This document shows positions 37,701 to 49,454 of a DNA stretch of 64,000 nt, piece by piece (position 1 is the stretch's first letter; the number at the start of each line of letters is the position of its first letter). Below the pieces are notes generated by a model. The model was not told where the DNA came from, searched no databases, and saw only the letters and a list, made by a program, of their open reading frames with translations. This stretch comes from Sipunculus nudus (Eukaryota > Annelida > Sipuncula > Golfingiida > Sipunculidae), in contig CM049306.1 of assembly GCA_026874595.1 (NCBI GenBank), forward strand, positions 53,104,019 to 53,168,018, in the 5' to 3' direction. A program made the position numbers and the translations under genes.

Positions 37701-39250
37701 GAATGGACTGCATGATCCCAAGACATCAATAAGCTGTCACAGACTCCACCCTAAATCCCACCGCTGCTACCAACTCCCTCTTCAATCCCACTTCTGACAC
37801 CAATTTGCCCATCAAGCAATTAATGCCTTCTCAATCAATGATCCCTGTGGTTCCCAGCATAACCATGCAAACAGGAAACAGCTTATTCCTGCAATTTTCA
37901 TGCGAGGGATATTTAAGCCTTCATTCGAGATGGTATATTGGGTCACCATTTTGTTGTGACCAGTTAGTGTACCAGGACCACCCTATGTTTCAGAACACAG
38001 CTTTATGTGCAATTAACTGACAATATCCCTCAAGGTTCATTCCCTGGTGGTACCAGCCAATTTGACCACTGGCATCTAATGCCCAAGCAATAGCTGACAG
38101 TATAGGAGTTGGTAGTAAACATGAATATTTAGTAATGCATCTATTTCTGCTGGTGTTTGGACATGCTAGAAGACCATTATACAAGGCTGTGCTGAACATG
38201 CAACCTGAGGCCATTAAGATAGACCATTAACTGTGAGGTGTTAAAGTGCATTCAGGGTAACTCATTATATAAGCAATAACATCAAACTGCCTTATTAATG
38301 TATGACCAGAGCCCTATAACAGACTCATAGTAGTGGCATAAGATGAAGTGGTTCACTTATGATACCTTTACATCACAAAGGATAGAAGGAATTTCTGATA
38401 AAACTCAGAATTTACACTACATACAAGTTTTTTTTTTTGGTTCATTGGTTTAAAATGTTTAAAATAGGGATCGTTAATTGTGATGTGTACATATATAAAG
38501 AATATAATCAACTGGTATGTTGAGATTAACATAAAGACACACTTAAGATTAACAAAAATACACACATTGTTACATGTAAATGAAATACCTTTATGTTTAA
38601 GACAATACTTCAATGGACCTGATATTTGTATCAGATATTTGTACACTGAGAATACCTTTGACCACACTCTTTATACATGAATTTTGGTAAGTTATTGTGC
38701 TTGTGCACACTATGATTAAATAATTTTATTTTGCAATAATATAAACTTTGAACTTTTGATGTAACTTTTCATTTGTGACACAGTTTGTTGGACAAAAATC
38801 TTTCAAATATCTCTCTCAACATTCATGGTAACAACAAACAATAGTACACAAGTTTCTATAGTGAATGAAAATGAAACAAAGTAAAAATCTGTATTAACAA
38901 GTGAAAGTACAGCTGTATATTATGAACATAACTCTACTTTGTGACATATTAATATATATAGTCATGCTGGTCCAATTTGATAATACACATACAGGTATAA
39001 ATTTACAAGACCAGCATGGCTACATTACCTATTATATGACTATAATAAATATACAAGTAAGCCACCAGATCAGTGTGCTGCATGTTATATTAAATACCTT
39101 GCAAAGTTGCCTTGCCAACGCACTGGCATTAACGAGCCTGCCATAGGTAAAAGACCAAAAAAGAGTAAGTGCACTCCAAAAAAAAGTAGCCTCCTTTGTA
39201 ATAAAAAAAAGAGTTACAAAAAAGAGTAATATTATACCAACACTGCCCAA
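34704..39250. other. Long unannotated stretch
   Basis: About 4.5 kb without transposon ends or tandem arrays apart from a short AATAATAATAATGATGATGA run near 36757. A higher-complexity patch at 37740-38220 has short frames on both strands without recognisable domains. Confidence 0.4.
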
Positions 39251-39588
39251 TTTTTTATTAAAGACTGAATAAATATGCTTTAAATACTATGTATGTGTAC
39301 ATATATATATATAGCTCCAAAGTTAGAAGCAAGCATGCAGCATATCCACCTGCATGAAGATAAGCACATTTTCCTCATACAGTGACACATGCTGGACATT
39401 TGCACACACAAAACTGTGAAGTGTCCCATTCTTGTTCTAATAAGATTAATATAGCATACCAGAAATAGTATCTCAGAGCTCTTAATGTTACTGAAAAAGA
39501 GGAAAATGTATGCTGCTAAAAAAAGAGTGAAAAAAGTAAGTAGCATAATTCTAAATATACCAGAATAAAAGAGTGATTCTTTTTAAAT
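39251..39588 (+). repeat. Dispersed repeat K, copy 2
   Basis: Colinear with 18787-19121. Additional AAAGAGT-rich sequence (39150-39240) precedes it, so the family may be longer than the shared part. Confidence 0.65.
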
Positions 39589-39589
39589 T

Positions 39590-40172
39590 GCTATGACATC
39601 CTTTTGCTGGTTCTACAAATGCTGATACAGTAAAACCTCTCCTTCACATGTTCCTCTGTATTACTGACACCTCTTTATTACAAATACTTCAGGTGGTCCC
39701 ATGTTATATGACATCCCTTTTTTGGTTCAACCAATGCTGATACAGGAAAACCTCTTCTTCACATGCTCCTCTGTATTACAGACACCTCTTTATCATGGAC
39801 ACTACAGGTGGTCCCATGTTATAAGACATCCCTTTAGGTGTTTAACAAATGCTGATACAGGAAAACCTCTTCTTCACATGCTCCTCTGTATTACGGACAC
39901 CTCTTTATCATGGACAAAACCGGTTGTCCCATGTTATAAGACATCCCTTTGTTTGTTCTACAAATGCTGAAACAGGAAAACCTCTTCTTCACATGCTCCT
40001 CTGTATTATGGACACCTCTTTATTATAGACACTTCAGGTGGTCCCATGCTATGTGACATCCCTCTGTTTGTTCTACAAATGCTGATACAGGAAAACCTCT
40101 TCTTCACATGCTCCTCTGTATTACTGACACCTCTTTATTATGGACACTTCAGGTGGTCCCATGGTATGTGGA
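39590..40172 (+). repeat. 115-bp satellite array, five units
   Basis: The landmark GACATC recurs at 39595, 39710, 39825, 39940 and 40055, exactly 115 bp apart. Each unit contains GATACAGGAAAACCTCTTCT, CTCCTCTGTATTACGGACAC and GGTGGTCCCATG. The first unit reads ACAGTAAAACCTCTCC followed by CTGTATTACTGACACCTCT, which resembles the terminal repeats of pogo/mariner-like transposons. The array may therefore have been seeded by a transposon end. An 89-codon frame across it (39701-39970) is a by-product. Confidence 0.85.
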
Positions 40173-40967
40173 ACTGGAGTTTTGTAACATGATCAATATG
40201 TACAGCTGACAACCCCCGATTTATATAAAATAAAGTACTTCCCTTAATGGTTGAAGATCCTGTTTACATAGTCAGGCAAAACCTTCAAGGTCCCTCATGT
40301 AAGAATTTTTTTGTAACTATGCTTATGTGTAATTGGGAAATCACATATACTTATATAGGTAACAAAAGTTGGGTTTATAGAGGGTCATAGTGATGAGACC
40401 ATTCAAGATTAAATGAAAGCTAGGTAAGCGAAAGTTTTCATGGCAGGCCCTCAGTTCAAATTTCCACTCCCACAAAGTAATTATTACTGTGTATCCCTTA
40501 ACATATTCTATATGACCTTAATATGGGTTATAAAATCATTTCAGCATTGCCTATGATTGTTCAGCATGAAACCAAATGCACTGAAATGCTTGTGTACACA
40601 GCTGGGCCAGGGAGAAGTTATTAAAAAGCTTCCCAACCCACACTGACGAAATCAATTCTCATGTAAGTAGAAGATAAATACTGAAAAATTGCCCACAAAG
40701 AGAGGTGGTACCACCCATTCTATAGAAGCCAATAATCAAACAAACTTCTCTGTTAGATGTTTGAACAAAACCTGACCTAATTGTTGGAGGCAAGTATAAA
40801 CATCAGTCTCTGACTCCCCAAGGTGCTGAATAATCTATAACAAAAGGATTACTTTGAGACAGGAAATGTTTGTCCTAGTACTATTTAAAGATTCACTCAC
40901 CAGGTGTATATGGAGCCTGGGAACTCCTTGGTCTTCAACAGTACATGTGTTTGATTATTGCTTAATT
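40173..40967. other. Mostly unannotated; one stray core-like fragment
   Basis: Around 40670-40760 the phrase AAAAATTGCCC...GAGAGGTGGTACCACC resembles the core of elements A/B, with a perfect GGTGGTACCACC palindrome at 40704-40715. Otherwise nothing is seen. Confidence 0.35.
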
Positions 40968-40975
40968 GTTATGAA

Positions 40976-41375
40976 TAGGGCTGAAAGGAGTTCTCGAGTA
41001 CTCGACTCCGGGTAATACTTACCGAGTACTCGAGTCCAAGATTTGGACTCGAGTACTCTTGTATGTACATGCATATATGTATATTACTGCAAATTTTAGG
41101 ACAGTCTGTAGGATAATTTATCCATTGTCATAGCCTGGCGTAGGGCTCTAAACATATGCTAGTCAAATTAACCAAGGTCTTGTTATGACATATATCTATT
41201 CCTTCGTTGCGATAAAGTTAAGCCGTCACTAAGTCAAATTTATGCATATTTTGCATCGGTAAACAGATGTTCGTTTTATCTTTTCATTGTTGCCATGGTA
41301 ACGAGTACTCGAGTCCGAGTCGGGTAATGCCTATCGGGTACTCGAGTCCGAAATGTTGTACCTGTTTCAGCCCTA
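40976..41375. mobile_element. hAT-type MITE with CTCGAGTACTCG palindromes
   Basis: An exact 8-bp target duplication, GTTATGAA, flanks the element (40968-40975 and 41376-41383), which is the hAT hallmark. Ends are TAGGGCTGAAA and TTTCAGCCCTA. Both subterminal regions hold repeated GAGTACTCGAGTCC-like palindromes, in inverted arrangement. At 400 bp it encodes nothing and depends on a transposase supplied elsewhere. Confidence 0.9.
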
Positions 41376-41383
41376 GTTATGAA

Positions 41384-42689
41384 GCCTCCCCCGTAGTATG
41401 GAAAGGCTTATATGTTTTGATCAGTTTATCTTTATATTCATATTTTCATAACAAAAATGTTTGTGGGTGGAACTATACTTAGGTCCCACTGAAAGCAAAA
41501 CTGATTTCAAAATGACTTTTTTTTCTTTCTTTCTTCTGCCATTTTCCTGTTAAACTAAATTTAGTATAATATTAGTCCTAATTCACAGATCTGCACTGAT
41601 ATTTATTTTTAAATAAATTTTTAACTTGGTCTTATTCCCAAGGTTGTATGTGTACACCCCATGGCTTATTCCTGATTTTCACTCAGTTGCTTCCCCTGTT
41701 TCTTTGAGATGCATACAAGTGTTTCTGAATCAAACCAGCAGGTCATGACAGTGGCTGAAAAGGAATGTTTTTTTCCACTGACATAATTTTCTTTCTTTTA
41801 CTTTTTTCTTAGATAACATAAAAAATGTTTCTTAAATTAAATTAGCCTATTTTTGGGAAGGAAATTATTTTAAGATCTAAACCTTCTTGTTCAATGCAAT
41901 GCAAGATTTATGTATTAAAATTTACTATTCAGGATATGGATGTCAAGACATAATTAAATCCAATGCAAGATATTTAATGTGACATTTATTGGCATTCTAT
42001 AATAGTTTACTATGTGTTTTTATGTTATTTCTTTCATATTTTTATTTCATTGAGTATTGTATTTTATTCAGTATTTCTAATACATAAACTCTTACATGCA
42101 TTTTGTAAAATTTGAGAATTAAAACATTATTTTCAATGACAGTCAAATCTGCAGGATTAAATCTCTGCTCTCAAGAGATTAAATCTCCAGCAGATCTCGT
42201 ATACTAGCTCAATAGGATCAAGTTCTACTGATAGAAGCTTCACTCCTAATAGTTACAGATACACTTAAGAGGAGCCACTTAATGGTCTGAAATAGATCTT
42301 GGCCATTGGCATTTAACTGGAAGGAAGTGTCTATATCCTCACAGAGAATTTGCCAGCTGATACGATTAGCTGCAGTGTCCAGTTGCCTAGCAACTCTGAA
42401 TAACTTCAGTGACGGTAACAGCTCATGAAAGAATTAACCGCCAATCTAAGGGGAGTATGACCACCACAGGAGTAAAGCATCAGGACTGAGGGGGTCCAAC
42501 AGAGGGATATTGTTATGCTAGGTTATGGACACACGGACAAATTTACATTGAAATACAACAGTGAAATTGAATCATGACATGATTTTAGAAAAAAAAAAGA
42601 GAAATTATGGACTCAAAGAATGATAGATATTGAATAATTTGCAGAGGAACAAAATTAATATATCAAGAAGAAAATGGAGATAAAAAACT
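41384..42689. other. Unannotated AT-rich sequence
   Basis: No repeat, exon or RNA gene is supported. Confidence 0.45.
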
Positions 42690-43158
42690 GTAAAAGGACA
42701 TATGGGCCAGGAATAAGAAGAGGGATGGAAATGTGAGCAGGAAGGCAACTGGGCTTAGCAGAGGACTTGGGGGACAGATGGATGAGAGGAAAAGGCCAAG
42801 AAGATGGGAGATAGAAGGATGAGGACAAAAGGGCTAAAAATAAAATGGGGAGAGATAGATGAGAAGAAGAGCAAATGGGCCAAGAGAAAGAAGGGGGATA
42901 GATGGTTGAATAGGGAATATAGGAAAACAGGAAGATGGGGATACATGGGTGAGAAATGAGCCAAGAGGGAGATTTGGGAGAGATGGCTGAGAGGAAAGGC
43001 AAATGGGCCTAGAGGAAGAAGGCAGAAAGATGGATGAGAAGGGAAAATGAGCCAAAAAGAAGATGGGTGGGGAGATGAATGAGAAGGGAAATGGCGCAAG
43101 AGGAAGATAGTGAATAGATGGATGAGAAGACAAAAAGGGCCAAGAGGAAGATGGGGGA
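42690..43158 (+). repeat. Purine-rich minisatellite, 43-47 bp unit
   Basis: About ten degenerate units of the type AAATGGGCCAAGAGGAAGAT plus GGGGGATAGATGGATGAGAA. The plus strand is almost pyrimidine-poor. Because CT-rich minus-strand sequence contains few stop codons, three overlapping minus-strand frames of 112-117 codons arise here; they are artefacts of composition. Confidence 0.85.
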
Positions 43159-43517
43159 TAGACTATTCTCACACAATTTTATAATCCTCTTTGGTGAGAC
43201 ATAACAACTGCAGATAAATGTAGTTTCATTTAATACAATCAATAAAGCTTGCTGCATTCCAGACACCAGATATACCAAAACTAAAATGTTATACAAACAG
43301 AGGAAGGATGTAACATTAATATATGTCATTAATATGAAGGTGCCTTTAAGAAGAGGTTCCAATTATGTTTGAATTTATTTAAGATATCATGACACTAAGA
43401 CATACATGTTCTGAATCATGCATCTATACCTATATCCATATCTAAAGTCTCTCTTTATTTATGCATATAAAATGGGGGCATTGTAAGGCTGGACTAACTT
43501 GGTATATTCATATCTAA
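43159..43517. other. Unannotated sequence
   Basis: Nothing recognised between the minisatellite and element I. Confidence 0.45.
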
Positions 43518-44010
43518 AACAAGAGCACTGCAAACATGCAAAATATATGCCAGTCCTATTTCTTGTCACCTCTAACCTCATAAAATATTAATGAAATTTG
43601 AAAAAAATTAATTCAGGTGAGAAACTGTATTAGTTTCTGTTTATAATTAGTTTCATGAATATCCATCATATTTGGTAATGAAGTCATCACAATGCAACCA
43701 AAATCTGGTGACCTCTGACCTCGTTAAATATGCATGGATTTTGCAAGAATCCAACTTAGACAAGAAATTATTTTGGTTAATATTTCAATTCAGTTTCATC
43801 AAAATTTATCATATTCCTGATAAGTTATTGTGGTGACACCAAAAAGAAGCCTCACAACCTCTGACCTCATTAAAGATGCGTGGATTTTGCCTATAATCAA
43901 ACTTGGGTCAGATAATCCATTGGTAAGTAGTTATGGAGAGCCTTGGTAAGTTATTGCGGTGACACTAAAAGTTAACATGTGGACAGAGAGACGGACAGGT
44001 GAAAAGGAGA
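43518..44010 (+). mobile_element. Element I, copy 2 (three core units)
   Basis: Begins AACAAGAGCACTGCAAACAT like the copy at 10080. Three core units 145-148 bp apart follow (CACCTCTAACCTCATAAA near 43564, GACCTCTGACCTCGTTAAA near 43709, CTCTGACCTCATTAAAGATG near 43857). Then come TGCGGTGACACTAAAAGTTAA and a GGACAGAGAGACGGACAGG microsatellite. Confidence 0.7.
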
Positions 44011-44469
44011 AGAAAACTGAAAAGTCCTGGAGGTCTCTGACCACCAGTATCCTCGAACACTGATCTCCTTGAATAAACAGACTCACTGGACATTAGGCTA
44101 TTTGACCAGTAGTCACCCTGGACTTTAGACTCCAGTCTTGTGAAGTATGCATTTTATTATAAATGTAAAAATAAAGATTATGTATAGACGGGACACCTGT
44201 TGACAATCACAAAACACCTTCATACATTACTGACAGGTCATGGTTGTTCTTATAACAGAAAACATTACAGCTTGATAATACAATAACACAAGCTCCGCTT
44301 TATGATTGTCAGGTGAACTGGTTGAGTTAAGCAGTACTGGACAATCCGTTTGCCACAATGTCTGCCAGACCTTTACAGATCCCAATTATTCGGCTGAATG
44401 CCCCATAAAAGCACTGAATGAAAACGTCTATACTCCCTTGGCACAAACCAAAGGCATGGAGCCCTGGGT
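44011..44469. other. Unannotated sequence
   Basis: Nothing recognised. Confidence 0.4.
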
Positions 44470-46000
44470 AAGTGAATAATGCTTGTGCCACAAGGCTGCA
44501 TGGACAGTCACCACAATATACATACTTCAGCTGCAGTGTGCCCTATAACCAGAGGGTCCACGTCTTTATTAATGTATATTGGAACTCTCTGGGGACACTC
44601 TACAGAAATCAATTACAACATGACCATAAGCAAAGTGTTATGAATTCTGCTTGACCATATACATTTATAATTCATTACCCAGGACTGAATATATTTAGAT
44701 TTAAACAGACAGACTTTTCTATATACAGAATATAATTTATACTCTTTTGATACCTTTCCTCCAGTATGGTGGTCCACAAATATAGCAATAGATAAGAAGA
44801 GTTTAAATTCTTAATTCTGTAGATGATAAATATAAGAAAAACATAAGAGTGTAAAAACACAATTCTGTAGAAGATAATTACAAGAGAATGGGCACTGGTC
44901 ATGGCCACAGAGAAAGAAAAGCTACAAGAATGGAAAGGCCCAAAAGGCCAGGAATATGTCACATGGCATGGTTGTTGTTATATTATCTTGGTGACTTCAA
45001 AGAGTAAGTCCTTCAAACTTTAACACATAATTTATTCTGTTGAACATAACACTACAGCTTCACAGTTGAACAATAAGGATACTGGTCCCTGTTGACATTT
45101 TGGCTCAAATTCCGGCTGAACATCACAGATTTACAGATACTTAACAGAACTTTACAATCATAGGAGGAAGCTCTTGGATCACATCAAAGGTCATTACTTC
45201 TGCTGATGGAAGTCCATAACTTACTTAAATATTCTTCCAAGGTTGCAGCCTGGAAGTTACATCTTAGTGTGCCACATGTCCACCTTGTCCTACAAGGGTG
45301 GACAGAGATGCACAGGGTGCACACCTATGTCTCCTATCTCTCTCTCTGCCCTATTACCTGATTTCTAATCCTTTTAAACATATTGAACTGGTCATGATTT
45401 CTTTGATAACTAATCAACTAGAATGCTTTGATTAACTCCAATAGCATAAGTGTGAACATCTCTTAGTCTGACTGGCACCACATACAAAGGGGGGATTTTC
45501 TTTTTAAGATCCATTGCCTAGCTTTACCTAACTGCTAATTAGTTCTAACCTAAGTGTCATCCTCCTTGAACATGCTTTGGCCTTCATTGAATTGCTAGTT
45601 ATACTTACAGGTAATTAACCATAGAGAGACAGATTCAAAATTACAAAAATCTAATGTACACTTTCTAACATTTACCAACAAGGAATGAACTGGTTATAAC
45701 ACCTCTGTCACAAATACAAAGTATAAAGTCTGATGAGACTGACATTTGTTGGTAATATTAGACTATAAATCCCCACCTTTAACTTCATATTTAAAACTCA
45801 TATATATGATGTACAACTAACCTTTGTGCAATTAGAGCCGTCATCCTATAAGACAACTGCAGTGAACATACCTTGTGTAGATAAAAAATAGTCTTTTAAT
45901 GCTGTTTTGGATTTAGCATGTACTTCCGAAGCAGACATACTGAAAGAGATTTCCTACAAACAAACTTCCAAGTCTACAAAGAGGAAGACAAGGAGAATGG
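44470..46000. repeat. Ancient tandem duplication, unit 1
   Basis: Two separated blocks match unit 2 (48639-50800) in the same order and orientation. Block alpha is 44555-44650 (ACTCTACAGAAAT, CATAAGCAAAGTG, GAATTCTGC) versus 48690-48780. Block beta is 45840-45980 (CTATAAGACAAC, TAGATAAAAA, CATGTACTTCC, GCAGACATACTGAAA) versus 50660-50800. Before the 46001-48638 element inserted, unit 1 ended exactly where unit 2 begins, so the pair was adjacent. Intervening sequence is strongly diverged. Confidence 0.5.
45872..45938 (-). other. Candidate ATG-bearing exon, unit 1 copy
   Basis: On the minus strand an ATG at 45938 opens MSASEVHAKSKTALKDYFLS and two further codons plus one base, ending at ACACAAG/GTATGT, a strong splice donor. 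The paralogous block at 50633-50753 also starts with ATG and shares the residues M-S-A-x-E-V-H-x-K-S and K-D at matching positions. Retained ATG and frame across two copies suggests either a former first coding exon or an element-encoded start. No family recognised. Confidence 0.3.
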
Positions 46001-46005
46001 ATTAC

Positions 46006-46093
46006 GTGTCAGTTGGACAGGCGCCAGTTGGACGGGTCCCATTTAGACGGTCCCAGTCGGACGGGTCCCAGTTAGACGGGTCCCATTTCGACG
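46006..46093 (+). repeat. 15-bp minisatellite forming left terminal inverted repeat
   Basis: Units AGTTGGACAGGCGCC, AGTTGGACGGGTCCC, ATTTAGACGGTCCC, AGTCGGACGGGTCCC, AGTTAGACGGGTCCC and a partial ATTTCGACG. Confidence 0.9.
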
Positions 46094-47022
46094 CTATGTT
46101 ATATTTATGTGACTTAATTACATACGTAAGTAGCCGGGGATTGAAGCTTTATGGGAAAGCCTAACTAAAATAATAAATAATTTATTATGTTGATCAAACA
46201 CGGTATAGCTATGACATTTCATGCAAGCCCTTATACCTGTGTGCATGAATTATTGTTAAAAAAGTTATAGATTTTAACCGTTATATTTTTTTCTTCCCTG
46301 ACATTGCTTTCTTGAAAACTTAAATCATTATATCCTAATTATGTCTGTTTCTTCAGTTACAATAAGTAATCAACATGCAATCAAATGTCAAATAAATTAG
46401 CGATATCTACTATAATAACCGACGTGCGGTTGACATGCTCTGCAAATTAATGTAAATAAGCAAAATATATAAGCTAGGTTTTCGGAGAATTCTCATATTT
46501 TATTCCGATTTATCACATAATCCATGTGCTGCCATATTGTTAGTCCAAATTATGCATATTTCCAAGAAACAAGAGCAGAAAGTCAGTTTGGAAACCCCTT
46601 ATCACATCAGGGATATATGACAGAGAAACCTGCACCTCTGACACGGTCACCGCACTTCAAAGGGAAGCGAGGTCACTTTATAATTAATTTATTGTTTGAA
46701 GAACGAGACTAATAAGTTGCGTTTCATAATGAATATCATGGTAAGGCATTTTATAAGTTCAGTAAAAACAGCCAATTACCCTTTGATAGGTGTTTTATCA
46801 ATCTATAAGACACAACCCCACAAACAAGGTAAACAGAACAACAGTTATCTCTTGTGGTCCCTTCTATTATTCATCGAAAGGGAGCAGAAGAAAGGCTGTA
46901 TGCATGTAAATATACATATTTATGTTTGTCTGTGTTGTCGTATGTATTTTGGATAAAGTGTATATTCACTTATTGCTCTCTGCTAAATACACAGGTAATA
47001 TACGTACTTGGTATACATACAT

Positions 47023-47098
47023 GAAGAGAGAGAGAGAGAGAGAGAGAAAAGAGGGAGAGATAATGCCTAAGAGAGAGAGATAATGCCTGAGAGAGATA
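47023..47098 (+). repeat. (GA)n microsatellite with a short TAATGCCT-containing duplication
   Basis: A GA-repeat run followed by two copies of AGAGATAATGCCTRAGAGAGA. Confidence 0.9.
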
Positions 47099-47464
47099 TG
47101 ATAGAAAGAAAGGAGAAAGATCTTATTTTCATAAAAAACGAATGGTTTGAAAAATGAAATTATTATCATATAATACACATTCGTTTTATTTCACAGGGGA
47201 CTTTAATGTTTGGTGGTTCATGTTAATCAACAGAATATTTATCAAAGACCATCGTCCTGTTATTATAACAGTTACAACACGGCTTAGACAACCGGTGAGG
47301 AACGAAACCTAATCACAGTAACTGGTTAATTAACAAGAAGATGCATTTATGTGGTTTCCCTTTGAAACGAGGTAATATGGGATGTACAGTTTTCTCATTC
47401 CTGTTAAGGTCTTTGAAGACAGTGATTTATACATAAATCAATTTAAGGAGTTAATAAATCTATG

Positions 47465-47528
47465 TGAAATCTATCTATCTATCTGTCTGTCTATCTATCT
47501 ATTTATCTATCGCCCTATCTATCTATCA
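47465..47528 (+). repeat. (ATCT)n microsatellite
   Basis: About fifteen ATCT units with GTCT, TTAT and GCCC interruptions. Confidence 0.9.
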
Positions 47529-47920
47529 ACTAAAATAATAGGCATTGTACTATACAAGTCCGTAAAGAAGCACTGAATTTAATACTAAAATAACAGGCAG
47601 TCTAGGATAACCTACACATGTGAGTAAAGAAGCATTGAATTCAATAACCAAATGATATTTATGAAAGAAAATATATAAGATATGAAATGAATAACTCATA
47701 TTTTATTGATTGACCATGTATCTTTGCTTTCAAATAAGGACAATTCTGATTTTATTGATGTCACAAGCAAGCAATAATTATTTAAGCTCTGTACACGTTC
47801 CATAAAAAATTATGAACTACATTTCTTTTAAGATAACATCTCATAAAATATCGCTCAAATAAATAAATTCGATATATACTTCAACGATGCCAAATACATG
47901 ACGTTTTGATGATTGCATTT

Positions 47921-48010
47921 TATGTCGCCAGGTAGCTGTGTGTTCTATGTATATAGGCCGTTAATCTTTCATGGCGTTGCAAATTGTTCGATATTTTCAT
48001 ATATACAAGT

Positions 48011-48066
<56 letters not shown>

Positions 48067-48480
48067 CAAGACAAAAATATTACAAATTATCCTTGATATT
48101 ACAAGGTAAGTGATAATAAAACGAGACATTGTAATGCTTGCATAAGATGTCGGCGTCGCCAGTCAGCCGGATGGTCTATGTAAATAGGCCTTTCATCCTT
48201 CATGGGGTTGCAAATGGTTCGATATTTTCATATATACAATTAAAATGCTACATAAAAGTATTTCTATATATTTATATATCTATGTATATATATGTAATAA
48301 GATAGCAAGATAGCAAAATACCCTAGATATTGCCAGGTAAGTGATAATAAAACGAGACAATGCAACGCGTCGCCATATAGCCGGGTGGTCTATGCGAATG
48401 AACCGTTCATCCTTCAGGACGTTTCAAACTGCTTGATATTTTCATATTTACATTGATAATACTATATATAATATAAAAAA
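47921..48480 (+). repeat. Three-unit internal tandem repeat of the Mutator-like element
   Basis: Three diverged copies (starting near 47921, 48155 and 48370) share GTCGCCAG..AGCCGG.TGGTCTATG, CATCCTTCATGG, TTGCAAA..GTTCGATATTTTC, and (in the first two) GCCAGGTAAGTGATAATAAAA-type ends. Copy 1 has expanded an (AT)n tract (48016-48065). Confidence 0.75.
48016..48065. repeat. (TA)n microsatellite
   Basis: An uninterrupted run of about 25 TA dinucleotides. It produces Ile/Tyr-repeat frames on both strands that are not genes. Confidence 0.95.
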
Positions 48481-48529
48481 TGCATGTATAATAGCCTTCA
48501 TGTATTAAACCCATATGTTATTGATAGAA

Positions 48530-48638
48530 CGTCTGATTGGAACCCGTCCAACTGGGACCCGTCGGACTGGGGCCCGTCGAGAAGGGATCGAAAAAATCCG
48601 ACCCGTCTATCTGAAACCCGTCCATTTGGGATGACACC
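48530..48638 (-). repeat. 15-bp minisatellite forming right terminal inverted repeat
   Basis: In reverse complement it reads GACGGGTTTCAGATAGACGG and so on through AGTCCGACGGGTCCC and AGTTGGACGGGTTCC. It is the same unit as the left end, with one distorted segment (ATTTTTTCGATCCC). Confidence 0.85.
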
Positions 48639-49454
48639 GGAGAATGAAAGGATGCACACAAGTACAACAGGGCAGCGTTTAAAGTTATCAATGTAAATAT
48701 GAACACACAGGGGAAACTCTACAGAAATTCATTAGTACCTGAGCATAAGCAAAGTGATGAACCCTGCAAAACCATGTATATTTATTCAATTTGACAAGTG
48801 GCCATAAGCAAAGTGTGATGAATTCTGCAAGAAGATGCATACTCAATTACAACTCATTAGCCATGTCACATCACATTAACTGAATGGATATAATTCCATT
48901 TACGGAATATGATGTACAATCTCAATGATATTCTGTGAAATTTCCAGATCTACAAATTTATCAGCAAATAGTTTAAAATCACTATTTTGAAAATAATGGC
49001 TGAAAAAAGTACAAAAGTAAGTCTTCTTCAAATAACATTTATTAACATTAAATAACAGCATTTTTTCTAATTTACCTCAATCATCAATAGGTTTTAACAG
49101 CTAACAGGTCACCAAAATCACAATCATTATCATCATGGCTAACTTTAAAGCTCCCAAGAGTTAATAGTATGTGGTATGTTATCACAAAGGGCATTTCATA
49201 ATACTAGAAGGTGCATAAAGTTTAAAAAAGATAGATTTTTCTTATTTCAACACTTCAACAGATCAAAGGAAATATCAGGCACTGCAGCTGATTTTTACTC
49301 TGCTGCCCTCTGCTGGCACTTTTAAAAAATAAATACAACAAGGAGAATGAATACAACAAAAGGATCACCGATCTACTTCATTATTCAATGGGTAAATTTA
49401 GGTTCAATTGTACTTTCAATATCCACATACGATTAACATGTGACAAGGGTTATG

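Larger units (their letters stand above)
46001..48638. mobile_element. Mutator-like element with minisatellite terminal inverted repeats
   Basis: GGAGAATG is duplicated exactly at 45992-45999 and 48639-48646, fitting the 8-10 bp target duplications of the Mutator superfamily. The left end (46006-46093) is about 5.6 copies of a 15-bp unit, AGTTGGACGGGTCCC. The right end (48530-48638) is the same array in reverse complement, more diverged. Outer tips are GTGTCA and TGACAC; five extra bases sit between the left duplication and the tip. The interior holds GA, ATCT and AT microsatellites and a three-fold repeat, but no transposase. Superfamily is inferred from duplication length and long inverted termini. 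Confidence 0.75.

Noticed and set aside
39701-39970. 89-codon frame with repeated peptide
   Set aside because: It runs through the 115-bp satellite; the period is not a multiple of three and no signal beyond the repeat is present.
42655-43362. Four overlapping minus-strand frames of 112-117 codons rich in Ser, Pro, Leu and Phe
   Set aside because: All fall in or beside the purine-rich minisatellite. Three phases are open at once because the CT-rich strand lacks stop codons.
47913-48129. Opposed frames with Ile-Tyr repeats
   Set aside because: Translation of the (TA)n microsatellite on both strands.
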